DNA of 64,000 bases. It comes from CAIWAH01 sp043755815. Its GTDB lineage: Bacteria > Verrucomicrobiota > Verrucomicrobiia > Limisphaerales > UBA9464. Where the stretch lies: assembly GCA_043755815.1 (NCBI GenBank), contig JAYUSF010000220.1, positions 1 to 64,000 of the forward strand, read 5' to 3'. Position numbers and translations under genes: made by a program. Below are positions 17,431-26,491 of the stretch, one piece after another. The notes beneath the pieces were generated by a model. It ran no database searches. It worked only from the letters and a program-made list of their open reading frames with translations, and was not told the DNA's origin. Numbering within the stretch: position 1 is the stretch's first letter; every line of letters starts with the position of its first letter.

Positions 17431-18438
17431 TTATGCCGCCCGCGGTTGGAACTTCGAGGTGGCCGCCAGCTTCTCCCACAGGGCGCGTTCTTCCTCGGTG
17501 AGCTGGCCCGGGACCTTCACCCACAGCTTCACGTAAAGTTCGCCCCGTTCGGCGGTCTGGCCTTTGGGCAGACCGTGGCCGCGGACCCGGAGCTGCTGAC
17601 CCGAATTGGTGCCGGCCGGGATGCGCACGCCGACGCTGCCGGTGAGCGTGGGCACGGTCAGCGTGGTTCCGAGGACGGCTTCCCACGGTGCCAGGTCCAC
17701 CTCGGTCACGAGGTCGACCCCCTGCACGGTGAAGTCCGGATGGGGCGAAATCCGGACGCGTAGCAAGAGGTCGCCGGCCAGGCCGCCGCCCGCGCCGGCC
17801 TCTCCCTTGCCGGCCACGCGGATCATCTGGCCTTCCTGCACTCCGGCCGGAATCCGCACCTTGAAGCTGTGCGATTCGGTTTCGCCGCTGCGCGAGTTGA
17901 CCCGGCGGAAGGAAACCTGACGCAGGGATCCGTTCATCACCTCGTCGAGGCTGACCGCGAGGTCGCCCTCGACGTCGGAACCGCGGGTCATGAACTGGGC
18001 TTCGGGGCTGCCGCCGGTCTCCTGAAACGGCCGGAAGCCGCCGCCCCCGCGGGCGCCGAAGAACTGCTCGAAGAAATCGCTGAAGCCGGTGCCGCCGAAC
18101 TGGAATTCGGAATCGTCACCCGAAGGGCCGGCGCGCCGTGAACGTCGCCGGGCGCCACCGTCGTTCCCGTAGGGTTCCCAACCCGGTGGTGGCTGGAAGC
18201 CGGACCCCTGCTTCCAGTTGGCGCCGAGGGTGTCGTATTTCTTCCGGTTCTCCGGATCCCCAAGGACTTCGTAGGCCTCGTTGATCTCCTTGAACTTGTT
18301 TTCGGCTCCCTTCTTATCGGTCGCCACATCGGGGTGATATTTCCGGGCAAGCTGACGGTAAGCCTTCTTGAGTTCGTCGGCCGACGCCGTGCGTGGGACC
18401 CCGAGGGTGGCGTAGTAATCTTTGAAATCAGGTCCCAT
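17431..18438 (-). CDS. DnaJ/CbpA-type co-chaperone
   Basis: 335 residues from the ATG at 18438 (MGPDFKDYYATLGV), the normal J-protein start; the open frame extends upstream without support. A J-domain with HPD (KYHPDVAT, about 33-40) stimulates DnaK ATPase. A Gly/Phe/Arg-rich linker (about 80-150) and two DnaJ C-terminal substrate-binding domains follow. There is no CxxCxGxG zinc finger, so this is a type II protein like CbpA (306 residues). It is divergent from hsp20 across a 334-bp spacer, suggesting joint heat or stress control. Confidence 0.92.
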   Translation of the reverse strand: MGPDFKDYYATLGVPRTASADELKKAYRQLARKYHPDVATDKKGAENKFKEINEAYEVLGDPENRKKYDTLGANWKQGSGFQPPPGWEPYGNDGGARRRSRRAGPSGDDSEFQFGGTGFSDFFEQFFGARGGGGFRPFQETGGSPEAQFMTRGSDVEGDLAVSLDEVMNGSLRQVSFRRVNSRSGETESHSFKVRIPAGVQEGQMIRVAGKGEAGAGGGLAGDLLLRVRISPHPDFTVQGVDLVTEVDLAPWEAVLGTTLTVPTLTGSVGVRIPAGTNSGQQLRVRGHGLPKGQTAERGELYVKLWVKVPGQLTEEERALWEKLAATSKFQPRAA

Positions 18439-18772
18439 GTGTGGCGGGCAGAGCAATAGCCGGGGAAACGGATTTCGTAAAACCACAGTTCGCGGGAACC
18501 GGGAGGAAGGCGTTCGGACTTGGCCGCCGTGCCCGATCCGCACGCCGGTTTGCCCCTGTCTCAGGCCGGCGCGCCACCGATTTCCCGCCTGTCACAACAG
18601 ACCGCTACAAATTGTCCCGCGAAGGCACTAGGTGTTTACGCGACGAGGCAGCCCGTCTCGTCGAAATGGCGAAAAACCGGGGAATCCGGCGGAGTCAAAG
18701 TTCCGGCATACGGACTGCAAAGTGAGCGGCAGAGGACGCGAAGGTCGCGTCTACAAAATGAAAGGAAATGCC
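18439..18772. promoter_or_regulatory. Divergent intergenic region between dnaJ-like and hsp20 genes
   Basis: The 334 bp must contain the start signals for both chaperone genes. I looked for a CIRCE-type inverted repeat (TTAGCACTC/GAGTGCTAA) and did not see one, nor a clear sigma-32 promoter. A good Shine-Dalgarno (AAAGGA) sits directly before the hsp20 start at its right end. Confidence 0.4.
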
Positions 18773-19240
18773 ATGACAACCAACGTGCCTGTTCGTCGTA
18801 ACCAGACTTATCCGGTGAGCCCGTTCGCCACGCTGCTCAACTTGGGCCGGGACTTTGACCGGCTCTTGGAATCGCCCTTCGCCGCCCTCGGGCGGGAAGG
18901 TTTGCAGACGGCCTTTGCGCCGGCTCTCGAGGTCCGTGAGGATGCCGACAACATCACGGTGACGGCGGAACTGCCGGGCGTGGAAAAGAAAGACGTCAAC
19001 GTCACTTTCCATGACGGTGTTCTGACCATCTCCGGTGAGCGCAAACAGGAGCGTGAGGTGAAGGAAGGCGAGTATCTCCGTTCCGAGCGGTATTACGGAC
19101 GTTTCGAGCGTCAGGTGGGGGTTTCGACGCCCATTGAGGCCGACAAGATCAAAGCCGCCTGCAAAGACGGCGTGCTGACGGTGACGCTCCCGAAAAGTGC
19201 CTTGGCCAAACCCAAGACCATCGACATCGGTGTGAACTGA
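18773..19240 (+). CDS. Small heat-shock protein (Hsp20/alpha-crystallin)
   Basis: 155 residues. The ATG at 18773 is chosen because AAAGGA lies seven bases upstream and it gives the usual family length; an ATG at 18758 is less likely. The alpha-crystallin domain spans about 45-150: VREDADNITVTAELPGVEKKDV, the GVLTISGERK strand, and KDGVLTVTLPK near the end, followed by the short KTIDIGVN tail. These ATP-independent holdases form oligomers that bind unfolding proteins for later refolding by DnaK/DnaJ. A strong terminator follows 41 bp after the stop. Confidence 0.95.
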   Translation: MTTNVPVRRNQTYPVSPFATLLNLGRDFDRLLESPFAALGREGLQTAFAPALEVREDADNITVTAELPGVEKKDVNVTFHDGVLTISGERKQEREVKEGEYLRSERYYGRFERQVGVSTPIEADKIKAACKDGVLTVTLPKSALAKPKTIDIGVN

Positions 19241-19281
19241 GCGTCGCGGCTGAAGAAATCAGCGGACAGCCGCCGTTGTGG

Positions 19282-19313
19282 GCCCGTGGGGTAAGAGAAC
19301 CCCACGGGCTTTT
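19282..19313 (+). terminator. Rho-independent terminator of hsp20
   Basis: A perfect 11-bp stem (gcccgtggggt/accccacgggc, 19282-19292 with 19299-19309) with a six-base loop is followed by TTTT. It lies 41 bp after the hsp20 stop codon. Confidence 0.9.
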
Positions 19314-19317
19314 CATT

Positions 19318-19340
19318 GCGGCTGGAAAGCCGCCACTCCG
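19318..19340. repeat. Short palindromic repeat unit (GCGGCTGGAAAGCCGC type)
   Basis: The hairpin gcggctggaaagccgc followed by cactccg lies between the hsp20 terminator and the end of the next, convergent gene. Almost the same unit occurs at 35561-35583, where it is translated as part of a signal-peptide leader. This supports a dispersed palindromic repeat family. Confidence 0.7.
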
Positions 19341-19341
19341 C

Positions 19342-20733
19342 TCAGCCGAGCACCGAATCCCGCATCACCCCATAGATCTGGGTGGATACCAGTTCCGGAC
19401 CGGGCAGGTGCCCCGGTGCGATCACGATGGGCCAATCCTCGCGGCTGGCGGGGCGGCATCCGTGTGATCCCTTCACCAGCGACGCGTCGAGCGGAATGAC
19501 GTCCATGAGCATGCGGAAGCCGAGCTTCTTCTGCAGCAGGCGCCAGGCGATCTTGAGCTTCACTGCGGGGATGGCGGGGTCGAGAAACAGTTCCACCGGA
19601 TCGTAGCCGGGCTTCCGGTGGATATCCACGCAGCGCGCGAAGTCCGGCGCCCGGGCGTCATCGAGCCAGTAGTAGTAGGAGAACCAGGCATTTTCCTGCG
19701 CCACCGCGACAAGGTCGCCTGCCCGCGGATGCGCGAGGCCGTTTTCAACCTTGGACGCAAAGTCCCAAACTTCCGCCACGCCGGGCGTCGCTTCCAACAG
19801 CGCCTGAACCTCGTCCTGCACCGACGGGTCGTTCACGTGGATGTGGGCAAACTGATGATCCGCGACCGCGAAGGCCTTCGAGTTGCCCGTGTCGAGCAGT
19901 TCGAACCCGAGTTCTTCCCGGACCGTGAGCCAGCCCCGTTTGCGGAATTCGCGGTTGAGGTGGATCGGCGTGTCCACCGGCGTGATGCCGTATTCGCTGA
20001 GCATGATCACCTGAACGCCGCGCCGGCTAAAGAAGTCCAGCAGGTCGCCCACAATGGCGTCGATCCGGCGGAGATCGTCCACAATCGCAGGATGCTTCGG
20101 ACCCAGCCTCTGCAGGTTGTAGTCGAGGTGGGGCAGGTAAACGAGGTTGAGCGTGGGCCGGTGCTTTTCCTCCACCCACTTCGCTGAATTGGCGATCCAG
20201 CGGGTCGCGGCCTCGGGTTCGCCCTGCGGTGATTTCACCCCCGCCGCCGGCCCCCAAAAGGTGGCGAAGGGGAACTCCCCAAGGTCGCGCTTGATGGCCG
20301 GCCGCAGGTCGCTCGGCCAGGAATAGATGTCGAAGAACTTCCGCCCGTCCGCCGGATACATCGGGCGCGGCGTGATCGACCAGTCGGCGCCGGAATACAT
20401 GTTGAACCACCAGAACAGCTTTGCGCAGGTGAAGGCCGGGTTGGTCGCCTTGAGCTCGTCCCAGAGCTTCGGCGCGGTGACGACGTGGTTCGACTGCTTC
20501 CAGAAATGAACCTCGCTGAGTTCCCGGTTAAACCAGCCGTTGGCCACGATGCCGTGGATGCTCGGCCGGTGCCCGGTGAGGTAGTCCGACTGCGCAGTGC
20601 AAGTGACCGCCGGCAGGGCCGGATCAATGACGGCGTGCGGATTGCCCTGAAAATAGGCGCGCAGGCGCGGCGTGTGTTCGCCGATGAGCCCGCGCGTGAG
20701 GCCGACGACGTTGAGAACTGCGGTGCGTGTCAC
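19342..20733 (-). CDS. Alkaline-phosphatase-superfamily phosphodiesterase/pyrophosphatase-like protein
   Basis: 463 residues from a GTG at 20733 (VTRTAVLNVVGL), chosen because the family begins right before its first beta strand; the frame is open a few codons further. It resembles type I phosphodiesterase/nucleotide pyrophosphatases: TCTAQSDYLTG carries the nucleophilic Thr, HRPSIHGIVANGWF follows, and metal ligands are supplied by LDYNLQRLGP, SEYGITPVDTP and the later HQFAHIHV region. Such enzymes cleave phosphodiester or pyrophosphate bonds using two metals. No signal peptide is seen, so it is probably cytoplasmic. It is divergent from a glutamine synthetase-like gene. Confidence 0.8.
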   Translation of the reverse strand: MTRTAVLNVVGLTRGLIGEHTPRLRAYFQGNPHAVIDPALPAVTCTAQSDYLTGHRPSIHGIVANGWFNRELSEVHFWKQSNHVVTAPKLWDELKATNPAFTCAKLFWWFNMYSGADWSITPRPMYPADGRKFFDIYSWPSDLRPAIKRDLGEFPFATFWGPAAGVKSPQGEPEAATRWIANSAKWVEEKHRPTLNLVYLPHLDYNLQRLGPKHPAIVDDLRRIDAIVGDLLDFFSRRGVQVIMLSEYGITPVDTPIHLNREFRKRGWLTVREELGFELLDTGNSKAFAVADHQFAHIHVNDPSVQDEVQALLEATPGVAEVWDFASKVENGLAHPRAGDLVAVAQENAWFSYYYWLDDARAPDFARCVDIHRKPGYDPVELFLDPAIPAVKLKIAWRLLQKKLGFRMLMDVIPLDASLVKGSHGCRPASREDWPIVIAPGHLPGPELVSTQIYGVMRDSVLG

Positions 20734-20858
20734 GGGCCGACATCGGAGAGCCAAAACTGTTCCGGGTAAAGCGGCTGGTTTGGGAAAGCGCGGCCGTCGA
20801 TGGAGACTGCCCCGTTCTTGGGCTTCTCTCCCGCGGGCCGGTTACCTAGCGTCGTCCC

Positions 20859-22205
20859 GTGAAACTTGCCCAGCTTCAGGCCGCGGTGAAGGCCGGCTCC
20901 ATTGACACCGTCCTCGTCGCCATTCCCGATCCCTTCGGCCGGCTCGTCGGCAAGCGGTTCCGCGCCGACTACTTCCTCGATTCCGTGGTGAAGTCCGGCA
21001 CGCACGGCTGCAACTACCTCCTCACCGTCAACATGGAGATGGACCCGCTCGACGGGTTCAAGGTTGCCAACTGGGACGCCGGCTTCGGCGATTTCGAGAT
21101 GCGGCCCGACCTCGACACGATCCGCGTGCTGCCGTGGCAGCCGGGCGCCGCGTTGGTGCTCTGCGACTTCCTCAAGCACGACGGTTCGCTGGTGGCCGAG
21201 GCGCCGCGGTCGGTGCTGCGCCGCCAGTTGGACCGCGTCGCGAAGCTGGGCATGACGTGCTTCTGCGCGAGCGAGCTGGAGTTTTACCTCTTCAACCAGA
21301 CCTTCCACTCCGCCTTCACCGACGGTTACCGGAACCTCCAGCCGTCGAGCGATTACCGCATCGATTACCACCTCATGCAGCCCACGCGCGACGAGCCGCT
21401 GATGCGCGCGCTGCGCAACCAGCTCACTGCCGCCCGGGTGCCGGTCGAGAGCAGCAAGGGCGAGTGGAGCCGCGGCCAGCACGAGATCAACTTCACCTAC
21501 GACCAGCCACTCCCGATGGCCGACATGCACGTCCTCTTCAAGCAGGGCGTTAAGGAGATCACCGAGCAGCACGGCAAGGCCGTCACCTTCATGGCGAAGT
21601 ATTCGCCGAGCGAGGCCGGCAACTCGTGCCACATCCACATGAGCCTGTGGAAGGGTGGCAAGAACGCCTTCTGGGATGCGAAGGCGCACGCCGGCTCGAA
21701 GCTGTTCCGGCAGTTTCTCGGCGGCCTGATGAAGTATTCGCCCGAGCTGTGCCTGTTCTACGGACCGACGATCAACAGCTATAAACGCTACCAGCCCGGT
21801 TCCTGGGCGCCCACGCGCATGGCCTGGGCGACGGACAACCGCACGACCGGTTTCCGCGTCGTCGGTCACGGCAACGGCTACCGCCCCGAGAACCGCATGC
21901 CCGGCGCCGACGCGAATCCGTATCTCGCCTTTGCCGGCATGCTCGCGGCCGGCCTCGCGGGCATTGAAGAGAATCTCGACTGCGGCCCGGCCTACGAGGG
22001 CAACGCCTACCTCGATCCCCAGCTGACCCGCCTTCCGAGCTCCCTGCGCGACGCCACGGACCTGTTCGAGCAATCCGCACTCGCGAAGTCCGCGTTCGGC
22101 GCGGAAGTGGTCGAGTTCTACGCCCACCATGCGCGGCTGGAACACCAGGCCTTCGGTGACGCCGTGACCGACTGGGAGAAGCAGCGGTATTTCGAGCGGA
22201 TTTGA
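20859..22205 (+). CDS. Glutamine synthetase-family ligase
   Basis: 448 residues from a GTG at 20859. The beta-grasp N-domain (IPDPFGRLVGKRF) and the catalytic barrel are present, with metal and substrate motifs ASELEFYLF, GEWSRGQHEINF, GNSCHIHMSLW, APTRMAWATDNRTTGFRV and PENRMPGADANPYL. The usual nucleotide-loop and adenylylation-site patterns of housekeeping GlnA are altered, which fits the PuuA-like gamma-glutamyl-amine ligases better than glutamine synthesis. The substrate is unknown. The final 49 bases recur exactly at 26379-26427. Confidence 0.85.
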   Translation: MKLAQLQAAVKAGSIDTVLVAIPDPFGRLVGKRFRADYFLDSVVKSGTHGCNYLLTVNMEMDPLDGFKVANWDAGFGDFEMRPDLDTIRVLPWQPGAALVLCDFLKHDGSLVAEAPRSVLRRQLDRVAKLGMTCFCASELEFYLFNQTFHSAFTDGYRNLQPSSDYRIDYHLMQPTRDEPLMRALRNQLTAARVPVESSKGEWSRGQHEINFTYDQPLPMADMHVLFKQGVKEITEQHGKAVTFMAKYSPSEAGNSCHIHMSLWKGGKNAFWDAKAHAGSKLFRQFLGGLMKYSPELCLFYGPTINSYKRYQPGSWAPTRMAWATDNRTTGFRVVGHGNGYRPENRMPGADANPYLAFAGMLAAGLAGIEENLDCGPAYEGNAYLDPQLTRLPSSLRDATDLFEQSALAKSAFGAEVVEFYAHHARLEHQAFGDAVTDWEKQRYFERI

Positions 22206-22206
22206 A
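22158..22206. repeat. 49-bp direct repeat, copy 1 (3' end of GS-family gene)
   Basis: Bases 22158-22206, the last 48 coding bases of the glutamine synthetase-family gene plus one, are identical to 26379-26427. The two copies bracket 4.2 kb that contains a palindromic element and a broken beta-helix gene. Confidence 0.97.
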
Positions 22207-22208
22207 AC

Positions 22209-22375
22209 GTAGGGCAAGCTGCCAGCCTGCCCGGCAGAATCTTCGATAGCTCTGCAAGCGTCTCCGGCAGCGGAGCGCCGAGCATCGCTCGGCTCGGATT
22301 GGCCGCTGGTCGTCCTGGCCGAGCAATGCTCGGCGCTCCGGCAAACACGAGGGACAGGCTGGCAGCCTGTCCTAC
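22209..22375. repeat. Composite nested palindromic element (MITE/REP-like)
   Basis: Outer arms at 22209-22232 and 22352-22375 are inverted copies with about 20 of 24 matches (core gctgccagcctg). Inner arms at 22271-22293 and 22318-22340 are also inverted copies (core cggagcgccgagca), and each inner arm can fold on itself. It starts four bases after the glutamine synthetase-family stop. The outer core is related to a unit at 35533-35556. The next 190 bases (22376-22566) hold no gene I can support. Confidence 0.85.
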
Positions 22376-22566
22376 TCGGTGGCCCGACTGCACGGCGGTG
22401 TAGCTGGCGTCGAGGGCGGGACGTGCGTCCAGCAGGTCGTATCATTGAGCCGGATGTTCAAATCGGGACCGAAGCCGAGCTTTGCCGGGCGATCCGGTAG
22501 CGGCTCAACTTCAGCAAGACGGCCCTTGCTCGGCATGATGGTCGGGGGTTCCAACCCGTTGGTCTG

Positions 22567-25500
22567 CTATTTCGGTGGCGTAAACAGGCGAAAGAATCGG
22601 CGAACCGGGCTGTCCGGTTCGTCGGAACCTTCAATGTGAGGGCTGGTGGCATCGAAGAGGTCTTTGTAAGGGCCTTCAGGCTTCTCAGCGCGTTGCAGCA
22701 CCACCTTCGGCTTATTCCAGAAAATGAGAGTGGGATGCCTGTCATCGAAAACGAAGGCTCCGAGACTGCCTTGTGACTCCGGCCCCTGCAGGAGGAAAGC
22801 ATGGTCCTCGACCTCGCCATCCGGGGCCGACGCGGTGTTCAGGGCCTCCTTCGCGGTGCTGAAGCGGAAGCGCACATACAAGTGACCTCCGATCGGGACC
22901 TTCACCCCCGAAAGGCTGAAGCTGAACTGGTTCACGCCGGCATAGACGCCCGTGGCGCCCTCCCGTTGCGTGACGAAATCCGTGGTCAACATCTCGCTCG
23001 AAGCGCTGAAGCTCCCGTCACCGTTCTTATCCGCCATGACGGTCAGGAAACCCGCCGCCGAGGCATACACCGCGCCGCTGAGGACCCAGGTGGACGGATC
23101 CCGCGGATCCACCTGCGCGAGCCGCATCACCACGCCATCTTCATCGGGTCCGTCCTTATCGCGGTTGTCGTCGACGGCGTAAGGGGAGGGCTGGCCATCC
23201 CCGTCCGCGTCCACCGTCAGCCCCAGATGGATGCCCGGCTTGATGACGTGGGCCGGCCCGCCGCTGGCGGCCAGGGTCCGATAGGTGTCAGGGGCGTCGC
23301 CGTAGTCCAACGCGCCTTCCGCGGGTGGCGCCGCATGGACCGGCACGGGCGGGGAGAGCTCCGACGTGTTGCCGCTCGGGTCGGTGTATGTCAGCCGCAC
23401 GGTGGTGCCGGGAGGAGGATTGTCCGGGGCAGGAAGATTGATCTCAAACTCACCGGTGGGGGTTCCCGTCACCTGAAAGACGCCCGTCGGCGTAAGCCGG
23501 ACTAAGCCGCTAGCGAGCCGTTCTTGGGTGTAGATCTCGACCACTCCGACTTTGTCGGTCGCGAGACGGATCTGGCCGGTCACCTCGGTGCCCGTTGCCG
23601 TTGGCGTCGCCACGACGGTATCGGGGAAGGGGGTCCCACCGGGGCCGTTGGGATCGGTCGAATTCGGGCCGTCGCCGCCCACATCTATCGGGTTGGGACC
23701 CGTGAAGGTGTTGTTCTGGAGAGTGACGATTGGCTGAGCCTCTCCGGGTTCGTCGCGCACGACGATGTGCGCGGTCTGGTCGTAAGGGGAATTGCCTGTG
23801 AACGTGTTGCCCTTGACGAGGGTCACCGGAGTGCTGCCTTGGGATGTATTTCCGCCGCCTTCGATCAGAATGAAGGGTTTCGTCATCGGCAGGTCGTTTT
23901 CGCCGTCACTGCTGAACTCATCAAAAATGCTATCGGAAATCTCCACGCCGGGGCTGCCCGTCAGCGTCATTGCGGGAGCGGTGGTGTTGAACTGCGAGTC
24001 GGTCACCACAAAGCCGGCCGAGTTTTGGGCGTCGATGGCCTGGCCGTTGCCGACTACAACCACCCCCCGGACCTCGTTGTCACGACCGTCTATATCGGCG
24101 ATGGCGGCTACCGCTCTCCGGAGGTCGCTCTGAAACTCGCTATCCGCATCTAGGGATAAAAGCGCCCCGAGGACGAGGCTTTGGAAAGATGTTGCCCCCC
24201 CCTGAAACCGGAGAGCGTATCAGATGCGCCTTTCATGTGGATGCGGTGGTCACTGGGAGCCGGTTCGCCGCTCGGTTCCGCTTGTTGCTTGGCAATCAGT
24301 GGCCGCCGCAGGCTGTTTTCAGAGGGTCTCCTTGCGGCGAGCGCCTCTCCAACTGGCAGCGGATGTCCCACGGCATCCACTTCCCAACCCAGCAGACATT
24401 GCGTGATTTGATGCCCGCCACCCCCGCGGAGTTCGATGTCATCGCCGGGATTGTTGAGGAAAACCAGTCCCTGGACTAGGCAGTCCTGCGCCTCGATTCG
24501 CAGGCCATCGCTGCCCGCCGGCAGGTTCTTCCCGTCGAGGCGGATCAGCAGCGTGGGCTTGAACTCGTTCGTGGACGTGTTGGCCGCACTGCCCGGCTGG
24601 CTCAGTCCGTCAAGGATCACGGCCCGCTTGATGACCGGCAGTTCGGTCGACGCCGCGATGGTATGGACGCCCGCTCCCGGAATATTGAACTCGATCCGCC
24701 GCGAAATCGCCGCTCCGGCGGCGTTCGCGTCCAGGATGGCCTGCCGCAACGAGCCCGGCCCGCTGTCGGCCGTGCTAGTGACCACGGCGACCAGCGGCGG
24801 ACCCACCGGGAAAGTGACGGCGCGGCAGGCGCAGAACTCCGAGGTGTTGCCGGCGGCATCCGTGGCCGTGGCCGTGAAGAAGTTGCCGGGGGCGGCGACG
24901 GTCAACGTCAGCTCAAAGGTCGCGTTGCCAGAGGCATCCGTGGTCACGGAGGCGGTGCCGAGATACGTCTGACCTTCACCGTTGCCGGAAGGATCACATT
25001 CGTCGTTGCCGTAGAAATCGAGCGTGAAAGTTTGCGCGGCCACGCTGTTCAGGCTGCCCTGGAGCACGAGACCGGCAGCCGAGTTCGACGCGAGCGTCAG
25101 CACCGGAAAGTTCTGCCCGAGATTGGCCCCGGCATCGGCGTCGCCCGGGTCATTGGCGTTGATGCCGCTGCTGAAGCCCAGATCAATTCCGAGCGACAAC
25201 GCGAACTGGTTGACCGGCCCGGGCGGCGACACGTTGCCAAAGATCGAGTTGCCCCGGATGGAAACCTGCCGGCCGGTGACATTGAACACGCCGTCGCCCC
25301 GGTTGTGCGCGATGACGTTGGCGGCCCCGGGCTCAATCCCGCCCACCGTGACGCCGTAGGCATTCGAGACGAATGCCGCCGCCCAGATTACCCACGTCCG
25401 CGCTGCCCAGGAAGTCGGTGCCGATGCGGTTGCCCAGAATGCGAATCGCCAGGTTCTGCCCGGAGGCGCCGATGATGCGGAGGGTGGCGTTGGTCTGATT

Positions 25501-26220
25501 GCCGATGAACTGGTTGCCGGCTCCCGGCTCGGTCCCACCAATGGTCCCGCGCAGAGAATTGGTCAGCACCAAGGCCCCGCTGGCGCTGCCTTCGACCGGC
25601 GCGCCAGGCGTGCGGCGGATGCCGAAGAAATTTCCCTGAATGAGGAAGTCCGTTGCCTCGGTGGCCGAGATGCCGATGCCGCTGACGATCACGTTGCGCT
25701 GCCCGGCAGCCGTCCCACCGACGCGCGCGTTCACCCCTCGCCGGGTGGTGATGCCGACGCCGTCACCGCGAAACTGGCAGCCCTCGATTACGGTGCCATT
25801 CCCGGCCATATTCACGCCCGCCAAGCCGCCGACGAAGTCCACGCCGCGGATCACATTGGTTGCCCCGACGCAGACCAGGAAAAAGGGCGCGGTGCTGCCG
25901 GCCTCACCGATCTGGATGCGCCACTGCGCGTCCATGCCCGTCGCAAGCGTGTTGGGCGCGGAACCGGGCTGCGTGAAGCCGTCCAGCGTGACCTGGCCGT
26001 TCAGGGACGGCAGTTCCGACAGGGGGACGATCTGGTGAGGGCCGTCGCCCGGGATGTTGAACTGGATCACGTCCGCCCCCGCCGGCTGGCTGTCTTGCAG
26101 CGCCTGCCGCAGCGAGCCCGGGCCGGTGTCGTTGACGTTGGTGACGGTGAAGGTGGCGGCGTGGCTGAACAGGCTGAACCCGAGCAGACCAAGGGTCGCG
26201 ACGTCGGATAAGCGTTTCAT
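22567..26220 (-). pseudogene. Exported beta-helix/GEVED adhesin-like gene broken by two frameshifts
   Basis: Read leftward as one gene of about 1,217 residues in three frames: 26220 to ~25365, ~25370 to ~24200, and ~24202 to 22567. The start (MKRLSDVATLGLLGFSLFSHA) is a signal peptide. Two copies of a parallel beta-helix entry module follow (TNVNDTGPGSLRQAL and TSTADSGPGSLRQAI, each with a later DG(F/L)(T/S)QPGSA). A TNTSEL/GEVED-type region comes next (DYGDAPDTYRT, GEVEDHAF) and a C-terminal module ends in RRFFRLF. The frames continue one another in sense: NLGGGIRL joins NAYGVTVGG at the first break, and adding one G to the run of eight at 24195-24202 joins the second. It could be a true pseudogene, a phase-variable gene, or assembly error. 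Confidence 0.8.
24195..24202 (-). repeat. Run of eight G (minus strand) at a frameshift
   Basis: Eight C on the plus strand (G on the coding strand) mark the point where the beta-helix gene changes frame. Adding one G restores a continuous reading through GATSFQSLVLGALLSLDADS into the downstream frame. Homopolymers of this length slip during replication and are also common sites of sequencing error. Confidence 0.9.
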
Positions 26221-26378
26221 GGCGAATCAAAGACTCGGCCAACGTCGGAACGGATTGGGGCCAACGGCCGACGCAACAAAGTGCTTTAGGCTGTGAGCAG
26301 GCGCTTCCCGCCGGTCCAAAGCGAGCCCAAAGGCGTCCGTAACAATCGTTAGGGGGCGCAGCTTTTCACCGCGGCAGC

Positions 26379-26427
26379 GACGCCGTGACCGACTGGGAGA
26401 AGCAGCGGTATTTCGAGCGGATTTGAA
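26379..26427. repeat. 49-bp direct repeat, copy 2 (orphan GS-family 3' end)
   Basis: Identical to 22158-22206, including the stop codon, but with no glutamine synthetase sequence before it. It ends 64 bp before the glgB start. The interval 26221-26378 between the beta-helix gene start and this repeat has no gene I can support and should hold the leftward promoter of that gene. Confidence 0.97.
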
Positions 26428-26491
26428 GTGCGAGGGGGCGGGCCGTGCTTTTGCCATTCCGCTTTCCCCGGGTCGGGCGTTTACTCCCGCC

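Noticed and set aside
20730..22445. 571-codon minus-strand open frame opposite the glutamine synthetase-family gene
   Set aside because: It mirrors a clear enzyme gene at high GC; the translation is rich in Arg/Val/Glu/His without motifs, and it runs through the stop and the palindrome.
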